Below are positions 55,540 to 64,000 of a DNA stretch of 64,000 nucleotides, piece by piece. Under the pieces are notes generated by a model. The model was given only the letters and a program-made list of their open reading frames with translations. It ran no database searches and had not been told where the DNA came from. Location of the stretch: positions 15,400,327 through 15,464,326 of the forward strand of contig CM038051.1 in assembly GCA_021397845.1 (NCBI GenBank). Direction: 5' to 3'. Made by a program: the position numbers and the translations under genes. Numbering within the stretch: the stretch's first letter is position 1; each line of letters opens with the position of its first letter. Source of the stretch: Areca catechu. Taxonomy: Eukaryota > Streptophyta > Magnoliopsida > Arecales > Arecaceae.

Positions 55540-56044
55540 TGATGCGGGACCGTATACTCTGATATCAAGATCAGTGTCGGACCGTGATCATTAAGAAATG
55601 ATCTCTAGATTAGGATGTCCAATTTAATTAAGTTAAATCTAATTAAATAGAAATAACCAGCAAAACAATTGGGTCAGGTTATCAAAGTGGATCTCACCCG
55701 AAAACACGGAATCTCACGAAAGTTGGAAGAGGGAGATCGTCCCGAGATTGTCCAAAGTCCGGACCAGTAGTTCACGAGCGAGGTGGATCAGAAGCCGTTG
55801 GACCTGGAACACCAAGAGAATACAAGTGAAGAATAAATTCCAAATAAAATTTAATTAAAATCCATTGCTTTGAAATCTGTGCTCTGGGATCTGTGCACTC
55901 TGGGATCCGTGCGCTCTGGGATCCGTGCTCTCTGGGATCCGTGCGGTGCAGAAATCGGCAGCAGAGAACGTGAAGGCTTTCACGTTCGTGCCCAGTTTTT
56001 TTTTTTTTTTTTTTTCTTCGCTCGTTACATGGGAGAACAGGGGA
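55540..56044 (-). repeat. Truncated 5' LTR of innermost element
   Basis: Matches 52024 to about 52516, with one extra copy of the short GCTCTCTGGGATCCGT repeat, and stops abruptly at the resumed host LTR sequence. Confidence 0.9.
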
Positions 56045-57290
56045 GTCATGGATCAACTCATTCAGTAGCTGATATCGTAGTCCAACCCACTCGATATCCG
56101 GTGTCATAGTCCAAACCAATCAATAACTGGTATCGTGGTCCAACCCACTCGATAACCAGTATCATAGTCCAACTTATTCAATAAGCGATATCGTGGTCCA
56201 ACCCACTCGATATCCGGTGTCATAGACCAAACCATTCAAAAACAATTTCTTTGATAAGCATAGTATCCGAAAATATAAATAATAACCATCATGGTCATAC
56301 GTCCATCATGAAAACTCAACTACATCATGCAACAACAAATCATGCATGCCAATGCTTATATACTCGGATCAAAACCATGCCATGTAAAACAATACTGGTG
56401 ATCATGCCCAGAATCCTTACCTTCAACCACTAATCCAAAATATCCGGTATCAATCTATACCCAAAATTCGTCCAAATCCTTCCTGCTCAAAAGATTGATC
56501 TCCTACAATAATAAATAAACTCATCAAATCGGTTGCCCCCCCGATTTTCTCTTCCCTCATCTTCCAAACCAAAATCCCTTCCCTCTCCCTTTCTCTCTCT
56601 TCTCCTCTTTCTCTTTCTTCCTTCTTCTCTTCTCTTTTCCCTTCTCTTTCTCTCTCTTCTCCTCTCTTTTATGGCTCTCAGCAGGCTCTTCCCTGCTTCC
56701 TATCGACGTCCTGTTTAAAAAGAGGAGAAAAACCCATCCAAAATCACCTCAAACGTAACCTAAAAAGTTCAAAACCATTAAAATATCTCCCCAGCCGTCA
56801 GATCTGAGATCGACGTCTCAAACCACGTCCAAATCTGAATCCAAAAGCACCTAATCAAGCCTAAACTCCTTCGGACCAATCTCAGCCATTCGATCGGACG
56901 ATTGGACGGTCCAGATCGCTCAGAAACCCAATGGACCGCCATACACCGCGAGAAATGGCTGGGAAACGCCTGGGAAACGCGTGGGAAACGTCCACGCGAC
57001 AGCGGGCTCGGGCTAGGCCGAGCCCACGCGCCCGCACGCGTGGGCCTAGGCAGCGCAACGCGCGCCCGCCGCGATGGGCTGGGCTGCGCACCGCGCGCCC
57101 GCGCGTCGCGCACTCGCGCGTCGCTCGCCCGCCACGCGTCGCGCGCTCGCGCGTTGCCCGCCCGCCACGCGTCGTCTTCGCTCGCTCCCCGCGCTCCTCG
57201 CACCGCACCAGCTCGTACCTGGCCGCGGCGTCGTTGGGCCGGTTCGGCAAGCGGGCCGGCAAGCCTTTTTTTTTTTTTCTGGGTGTTACA

Positions 57291-57380
57291 TTCTTCCCCC
57301 GTTAAAATAATTTCGTCCTCGAAATTAGCTTGATTGAGATTCTGAACCTTAAAAGTAATCAACCGCCAAATCATTCTCAA
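57291..57380 (-). pseudogene. Terminal pol remnant and polypurine tract of middle element
   Basis: Minus strand reads NFEDEIILTGEE followed by GGGGGAAGAA directly before the 3' LTR. A frame ending in the NFEDEI motif beside a purine tract is characteristic of plant chromovirus (Tekay/Del-like) pol ends. It is the only coding trace left in the element. Confidence 0.75.
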
Positions 57381-60300
57381 ACTCCTTAATTAGTCTACCT
57401 CTTAAGGTACTTGCTTTCCAAGTCTCAACAAAGTTAATATAACATTTAAAACTTGATCCTTTTCTTTTACAATACATATCAAATTTCCTTGAGCTCTTCA
57501 AAAAGAACATCAATCTTTTAATATGATTAACTATCCTTAATTAACTTCACAAGAACATCATGATTAAAAATATCCAGCCTTAACATTATCCTCATGTTTT
57601 CGGATAATCCTCCTCTTAGAATACTTTCCTCATACGACCATTACATAACAACATGATATAACATTTTCATTTTCATCAATACCATCTATCTACATATTGA
57701 GTTCCTTTAATATCCTTCTAATGAACATTAGTGCCTTAACCTCGAATTAAAATATGTAATTCCACAGAAAACTCATGATGCCTAAACTTTGAAATTTAAC
57801 ATTATCTTCAAGCTTCTGTATGATCTCTTTCTTAAAATGTTTCTTCATAAGTCTATAACATAACAAAATTATATCACATCTTCAATTCTTACTCATGATT
57901 TGCAGTACATAATGAATTCTCTCAGTCTCTTCAAATGAATATCAATACTTCAACCTCGACTTAAGTATAAAATTCTTTATCCCGAGATTTATCATAATTG
58001 GTCAAACATATACTTAACCAAAAATTCGGAGGAGGCTTAAGCACTAGATACTTGCAACGATCTTTAACATTCTTTCTTTTCATAAGCCTCTCTATGACTT
58101 AACAATCAATCTTTTATATTAGAGAAACCTCGAGCCCTTCTTAAATAGAGAAGTCATAATGTCATAACTAAAGAAGCTTGGTATCACAAATATTTCCAAT
58201 CCTAGCTGGGTAAAGATCAATACTTCCTTAATCCAGATTTAGACATGTCCAATTTTTTTACTAGAGTCCTCTATACTAGGGAATCTATTAATGAAAATTG
58301 CCCGGCAATATCGATAGATTAACCCAGGACTAGCAATACTATATTTCCATCTTGTTACTGAAATTCAAATCAGTACTCCCATCATAATATCTCTAAAGTT
58401 AAAGTTAACATTCATAATTGATTCCAGGATAACTCAGACCACTTCACTTCCACTGTGCACTCTGATAAAACATACTAAACCATCTAGGTTCACTAAATAA
58501 ATTCTCTAAAAACTTATCTTACTTGGTACCAGAAAGATCCAAAACTATTAAAGTTATTGAGTCTCTCTATCTCCCTTACCTTTCAAGTATATCATATCAA
58601 GGTTTATCCTGATCCGGTTCTCATATTGAAAGTCCATCCTTTTTATGACTTTAATAATTATAGCTCAAATCTGAATTAATCATACTTTTCTTAACAATTC
58701 AATTAGTCAATCTAGATCAACTCTTCTCTTGGAAAATTATCATTAACTCTAACAAGTACATGGCTTTCAATCAATGCTTTTATGTAAAGAATCAATCATC
58801 TTATCACTCATAGAGCTATCTTATCATAACTCTTAATATCAATTATCAAACCATAAAAAAAAAAAAAAAAAATGTTCTCTCATAAACTAAACCCATATAA
58901 ATTTCTTAACACCAATCTCTTTGCAACATTAGTAGCAGGGTAACTTAATTCTTCCAATACCAAATTGTCTTCTTACTATAATCCAGTATCATGATAACGA
59001 AGATCTTCCTATAGATCTTAATTTGACTTGGTTTTTAACATATCCAATGATCTCCAATAATTATAGAATAGATCCAGTAATTCAATCACAAACTACTAAC
59101 CTACACCATCAAGGATTCTACCAAGATATGCATGGCATAATATCATTTACTCCACTAAGTGTAAATCTATACATTATGCCAAAGCCACTTTCTATTATAT
59201 ATTTTCATTAATAGTCTACAAACAGATTTAGTAATCCAATCAAAACTGCAATTTAGACTATTATCAAGATTCCATCAAAATATGCATGTCATGCTGACAT
59301 GATGTAACCTAATCCATCAATAGAGAGTTATAAAGCTATACATCATTCCAAACACATTTCCCCTTATATATATTCATACAGATTCATCAAAAACATATCC
59401 TCTCTAATATCGTTAAACTCTTCCATAACTTATACTCTAAACATCTTCTTATAACAGTCCCAAAAATCAATAATATGATAATTAACAACAAAACTAATAT
59501 ATTATCATAATCCACATCTACATCCGGTTTAATATTCCAAAATCATTCAATTAATAATTGAGCATATATATTCGACATAACTATATTTTCAGGCCTATAC
59601 TCTTAATGGTTGGGTTCACTCACTCATCAAAGGCAAAGATGCATCTTATCCAACTCTACAATATCCATCAAACGATTTCTTATCATGATTCTCCATTCAT
59701 ATCAAGTGTAGAAAACCCCACATCATTCAATTAGTAATTGATTATCCATAATCAGCACACCATATTTTTTCAGGCCAACACTTCTAAAGATAGGTCAAAT
59801 CCATTTCTCGCTTATTATCCAGCTTCGAATATTCATAATATACTTACTTATCATAATCAAAGAGTACAAATCATCTAGCTCTTACATTCATCCTAGATCA
59901 ATCCCATTACTCGTGTTACAGGTAAAAATCACGATCCTCTTTGATATTAATCATATGCTAGATTGTGTATAATATCTAAAGATAATAAATCTAACCTTCA
60001 AATCTATTTTCTTCCCAACTTCATATCTTGACTAGCCATGATTTAAATACCCCTAAAATCATAGTCCATATTAATCATAACTCAAATTTCTATATCATTC
60101 AAATTATATCCCAAGAACTTATATCACAATTTCAAGTGATCATAACTTAAATTTTGACATCATTCGCATCACATCCCAATCACTCATGTCACAATCCTAA
60201 GGGATCATACTCTGGCTTCGATATTATTCATACTATGTCCAAACTACTTAAGCTTAATATCATTCATATCATGTTTAAATTACTTATGTTACAATCCTTA

Positions 60301-60602
60301 ATAAACATGAGCTAAGCTTCAATATTCCTTATGTTATGTCCCAAATGATCATAAACTAAACTTTGATATCATTCTGTCATGCCTTACTAATTACTATATT
60401 AATTTCTTAATCTCTTATGTCAAAAATTTCAAACAATCATGACCTGAATTCAATATCACTCATGTATATTATAATCACTTATGCTATATTCCCAAATCAC
60501 CATAACCTAAACTTTGGCACTATACTTGTTATATCTTAATAACCATCATGTCATTATTATCATCATCCACCTGTTTCACCCTCCCAAATGATCATAACCT
60601 AA
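57381..60602. other. Non-coding interior of middle element
   Basis: 3.2 kb, strongly AT-rich, many stops in all frames. Several degenerate blocks repeat the theme ATCATAACCTAAACTTTGAT (for example 60060-60600), so the right part may be an old tandem array. No Gag or Pol motif found. Confidence 0.7.
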
Positions 60603-60614
60603 GCTCTGATACCA
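60603..60614 (-). other. tRNA-iMet primer-binding site of middle element
   Basis: Minus strand TGGTATCAGAGC, three bases from the 5' LTR at 60618. Confidence 0.92.
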
Positions 60615-60617
60615 TTA

Positions 60618-62386
60618 TGTCACGCCCCGAATCCAGCATTGGAATCGGCACGCGACCGGCCGCACAAACCCTAGGTTTTACCCTAAAGATCATGCAAGGC
60701 CTGGGTACACAAGAGTCACTTCAAGAAAATCTCACTCATCACCAAGCCAAGTATCTGCACGACTCTGTAAAAGAAGAAAGTAGGTTGTGAGCTCTACAGC
60801 CCAGTAAGGTTTTCATATGATCACACCAGTAATAATATACATTTCTAAAATAGCAAAATACCAGTATAACATATCATGCAGTCAAATAACTCAAATATCA
60901 TGTAGTCCAATCCATTCCATAACCGATATCATGGTCCAACCCACTCGATAACCGGTGCCATGGTCCATTCAATAACCGGTATCGTGGTCCAACCCACTCG
61001 ACATCCAGTGTCATGGTCCAATCCACTTAGTAACTGACATCGTTGTCCAACCCACTCGATAACCAACGTCATTGTTCAACTCATTTAGTAGCCGATATCG
61101 TGGTCCAACCCACTCGATATCCGGTGTCATAGTCTAAACCAGTCAATAACTGGTATCGTGGTCCCACCCACTCGATAACCAGTGTCATGGATCAACTCAT
61201 TCAGTAGCTGATATCGTGGTCCAACCCACTCGATATCCGGTGTCATAGTCCAAACCAATCAATAACTGGTATCGTGGTCCAACCCACTCGATAGCCAGTA
61301 TCATAGTCCAACTTATTCAATAAGCGATATCGTGGTCCAACCCACTCGATATCCGGTGTCATAGACCAAACCATTCAAAAACAATTTCTTTGATAAGCAT
61401 AGTATCCGAAAATATAAATAATAACCATCATGGTCATACGTCCATCATGAAAACTCAACTACATCATGCAACAACAAATCATGCATGCCAATGCTTATAT
61501 ACTCAGATCAAAACCATGCCATGTAAAACAATACTGGTGATCATGCCCAGAATCCTTACCTTCAACCGCTAATCCAAAATATCCGGTATCAATCTATACC
61601 CGAAATTCGTCCAAATCCTTCCTGCTCAAAAGATTGATCTCCTACAATAATAAATAAACTCATCAAATCGGTTGCCCCCCCGATTTTCTCTTCCCTCATC
61701 TTCCAAACCAAAATCCCTTCCCTCTCCCTTTCTCTCTCTCTTCTCCTTTTTCTCTTTCTTCCTTCTTCTCTTCTCTTTTCCCTTCTCTTTCTCTCTCTTC
61801 TCCTCTCTTTTATGGCTCTCAGTAGGCTCTTCCCTGCTTCCTATCGACGTCCTGTTTAAAAAGAGAAGAAAAACCCATCCAAAATCACCTCAAATGTAAC
61901 CTAGGAAGTTCAAAACCATTAAAATATCTTCCCGGCCGTCAGATCTGAGATCGACGTCTCAAACCACGTCCAAATCCGAATCCAAAAGCACCTAATCAAG
62001 CCTAAACTCCTTTGGACCAATCTCAACCGTTCGATCGGACGATCGGACGGTCCAGATCGCTCAGAAACCCCATGGACCGCCATACACCGCGAGAAACGGC
62101 TGGGAAACACCTAGGAAACGCGTGGGAAACGCCCACACGACAGCCGGCTCGGGCTGGGCCGAGCCCACGCGCCCGCGCGCGTGGGCCTGGGCCGCGCAAC
62201 GCGCCCCCGCCGCGATGGGCTGGGCCGCGCACCGCACGCCCGCGCGTCGCCCGCCCGCCACGCATTGTCTTCGCTCGCTCCCCGCGCTCCTCGCGTCACA
62301 CCAGCTCGTACCTGGCCGCGGTTTCGTTGGGCCGGTTCGGCAAGCGGGCCAGCAAGCTTTTTTTTTTTTTTTTCCTGGGTGTTACA
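60618..62386 (-). repeat. 5' LTR of middle element
   Basis: 1769 bp, plus-strand TGTCACGCCCCG to GTGTTACA. Contains the tandem array at 60905-61375, a CT-rich tract (61690-61810), a GC-rich stretch (62130-62330) and a T run near the right end. Confidence 0.92.
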
Positions 62387-62800
62387 TGCGAGCACCTCCA
62401 GTCTTGTGCAACAAGGCCAAATACTATCGATTTCACAAAGACCATAGGCATACTACGGAAGAGTGCATTCAGTTGAAAGATGAAATAGAAGGCTTGATTA
62501 AGCATGGATACTTGAAAAAGTACATCCATGGCCAAGAACACCGAGCCAAGGTCACCATTCAGAAGCAGATCGCAGACGATATGGAGCTTCCTAATCAACA
62601 ACCCATTGATGGAATGGTCGGCACGTTACATCACCGATTGGGCTTCAAGGATACCATTATCGACCATCCAGAAAGATGTTGCCGACTTTATGAGAAGGTA
62701 TGATCAGTGTCAAAGGTATTTCAATATTCGAAGATGCCCAACAAGTGAGTCGACTCAGTTAATTGTCCCTTGGCTATTCGTTTAGTCGGGAATGGATATC
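62387..62800 (+). pseudogene. Gag end and integrase start of outer element, joined by a deletion
   Basis: The frame resumes gag after the insertion with CNKAKYYRFHKDHRHTTEEC, the Tat-type zinc motif. It runs to about 62600 (PNQQPIDGMVG), then changes to an integrase N-terminal part in another frame (DVADFMRRYDQCQRYFNIRR, then PWLFV and GMDIPGPFPPA). Protease, RT and RNase H are absent, so a large deletion joined gag to integrase near 62630-62660. Confidence 0.8.
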
Positions 62801-62839
62801 CCTGGTCCTTTTCCTCCAGCTTCTAATCAAAAAAAATAA

Positions 62840-63170
62840 TTTGTTATGAATAAAGAGTTAGTCTGACCCACTGACTGAATCAATATTTTCGACAAAATAA
62901 GAGTTGGTTTAATCAGTTGACTCAATTAGTATATTCGAAGCAAAGCAAAGAGTTGGTTTAGTCCACCAACCTAAACCCGATGAAACAAGGGTTGACCTAA
63001 ATAACTGACCCAATCAGTATATTTAACAAAAGAGTTGGTCTGATCCACTGACTCAATCAATATATCTGACAAGTAACGAGTTGGTTTAATCCATTGACTC
63101 AATCGATATATCCGACAAGTAAAGAGTTGGTCAATTCATGACTCAATCGATATGTCCGACAATATCAAAA
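62840..63170. repeat. Degenerate tandem repeats of about 60 bp before the 3' LTR of outer element
   Basis: Units with AAAGAGTTGGTCTGATCCAC and GACTCAATCAATATATC-like parts recur about five times. Confidence 0.8.
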
Positions 63171-63422
63171 TGGTTATTTAACAGCCAAAAGATAGTTGAA
63201 TCCATTCAATGCACTTGGCAATGCTACGAAGACTAATTGATCGTCCAAAGATAGTTGAAGCTTTTAAAGGTTCAATTAATCAGCCAAAGTTTGTTCATTA
63301 GCTATTACTTATTTATTAGCCAATGTCAAGACCGAAGAGATGATACTACTCTCTTCGTCCAAAAAAGAATAAAAGTCGAAGCACTTCATTGGCAGTATTT
63401 TGAGCTCGGGAGTGTGGGGCAA

Positions 63423-63973
63423 TGTTATGACAATGACTCAACTATTTGGCCTCGATGAACTACCAAAGAGTATGATGAAGCTGGTTAATGACAAAGTTGG
63501 CTAATCAAGGAGTATGACCAACTATCGACCGACTGATTATTAGTCGACCAACTATTGGCTAGAAGAATGGGACCAAATGCACTGGTTGATTCTAAAAGAA
63601 TCGAGATGGCAAGAAAAGAAACGGTTATCTCAACAGAATAACAATTGATCGTTATAACGGGTTCAAGTCGTTATCAACGAAAAAACGTTGAAACTAACTC
63701 TCTCCAACTGAATTCCGTTAAGGCAAATGCCTATAAATACTAGTAAAAGGGGACCTCTGGGGGTAAGTAGAAAAAAATACTGATTGAAGTATTTTAGCTC
63801 TACTTTAGCTTCTCCAAGATTCTATATCTGTTGATCAAGCCCTAGCTGACTTAAGCATTGAAGTATCGTCCACTGGAAATCCTCCGATGAGTGAATTTGT
63901 TTTGCAGGAGTCTCAAGAAAATTAGCTGGCAAATTTGATGATGCGAAGAGATTAGTCGGGTTTGACACCAACA
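63423..63973 (+). repeat. Right (3') LTR of outer element
   Basis: Begins TGTTATGACAATGACTC after the purine tract GGGAGTGTGGGGCAA (63408-63422) and ends GACACCAACA, followed by ATAAC. Confidence 0.9.
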
Positions 63974-64000
63974 ATAACTATAGCTGATGGCTCACAATTG

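Larger units (their letters stand above)
52024..56044 (-). mobile_element. Innermost element: small chromovirus derivative with Gag-chromodomain ORF
   Basis: A 3' LTR (52024 to about 53793), one ORF (53791-55320), a tRNA-iMet primer site and a truncated 5' LTR (55540 to about 56044) lie in minus orientation inside the LTR of the middle element. No target duplication is visible. The right LTR stops about 1.25 kb short, and 22 bp of the host LTR are missing at the same point, so a deletion removed the right end of the element with adjacent host sequence. No protease, RT or integrase is encoded, so it depends on other elements, in the manner of TR-GAG non-autonomous retrotransposons. Confidence 0.85.
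51477..57290 (-). repeat. 3' LTR of middle element, split by the inner element
   Basis: Parts 51477-52023 and 56045-57290 match 60618-62386. About 22 bp present in the other LTR at about 61163-61184 are missing at the junction with the inner element. Contains a very GC-rich stretch at 56990-57245. Confidence 0.88.
51477..62386 (-). mobile_element. Middle nested element: chromovirus-derived, no coding capacity
   Basis: LTRs are 51477-57290 (itself interrupted at 52024-56044) and 60618-62386. Plus-strand ends are TGTCACGCCCCGAATCC and GGGTGTTACA. The flanks TGTGA (51472-51476) and TGCGA (62387-62391) are a 5-bp duplication with one C-to-T change at a CpG. The primer site for tRNA-iMet and the terminal pol motif next to the purine tract (57291-57300) show minus orientation and chromovirus origin. 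The 3.3-kb interior has no ORF above about 80 codons, so the element is non-autonomous. Confidence 0.9.
49575..63973 (+). mobile_element. Outer nested Tat-like Ty3/gypsy element, internally deleted
   Basis: LTRs at 49575-50141 (567 bp) and 63423-63973 (551 bp) share TGTTRTGACAATGAC starts and CAACA ends. The 5-bp duplication ATAAC is perfect (49570-49574 and 63974-63978). Between them lie a primer site, a partial gag (50719-51476, continued at 62387), a short integrase piece and a purine tract (63408-63422). Protease, RT and RNase H are missing, so it was already non-autonomous. A 10.9-kb element (51477-62386) split its gag. The LTRs are visibly diverged, so this insertion is much older than the one at 36047-48744. 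Confidence 0.92.

Noticed and set aside
56778..57380. 200-codon minus-strand ORF
   Set aside because: Only its first 30 or so codons are the pol terminus; the rest is GC-rich LTR sequence.

Overview
The window is nuclear DNA from a plant, most likely a monocot and possibly a palm. Three intact host protein genes, one tRNA gene and several layers of LTR retrotransposons can be read from sequence. The plant assignment rests on a Dof zinc-finger gene, a green-lineage chloroplast assembly factor (CGL160), Tat-type and chromovirus-type Ty3/gypsy elements, a Pack-MULE and an Au-like SINE. The monocot or palm guess rests only on the general style of the genes, their multi-kilobase introns and the Tat elements.

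Layout. 1-6410: degraded Tat-like Ty3/gypsy element on the minus strand, running off the left edge, with a solo LTR of a second Tat family inside it (2246-3859, target duplication CCTAG). 6411-11300: gene-free, AT-rich, with microsatellites and a MITE-like stretch. 11398-11889: single-exon Dof transcription factor, DOF1.5/COG1-like. 13776-21511 (minus): nine-exon CGL160 gene, 351 aa, whose 4.9-kb intron 6 carries a 2.9-kb Pack-MULE (15336-18273) holding fragments of a CYP93-like P450 and of an AP2/AINTEGUMENTA-like gene. 24411-32774 (plus): seven-exon 14-3-3 gene, 261 aa. 33309-33476: Au-like SINE. 34369-34441: tRNA-Glu(CTC), followed by a 181-bp tandem duplication that copies its 3' part.

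36047-48744 is a complete, very young Tat-lineage retrotransposon on the minus strand, with near-identical 1.63-kb LTRs and a perfect TTATG target duplication. Besides gag-pol it carries an uninterrupted three-exon gene on the opposite strand (38161-40443, 702 aa). Its exons join in frame, and its introns are preserved because the sense genomic RNA cannot splice them. pol has a single-base frameshift at the start of integrase.

49575-63973 is a three-layer nest. The outer layer is an internally deleted Tat-like element (plus, TSD ATAAC). It was split by a chromovirus-derived element lacking coding capacity (51477-62386, minus, TSD TGCGA with one copy decayed to TGTGA). One LTR of that element was in turn invaded by a small chromovirus derivative (52024-56044, minus) whose only ORF fuses Gag directly to a chromodomain.

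How the parts relate. The host genes are independent housekeeping or regulatory genes: light/flowering-type transcription factor, chloroplast ATP synthase assembly, and phosphoprotein binding. They form no operon-like unit. About half the window is retrotransposon. The most notable content is the intact antisense gene inside the young Tat element, the Gag-chromodomain fusion, and the gene-capturing MULE. All exon joins were derived by hand from splice consensus, reading frame and family similarity; no alignments were run.
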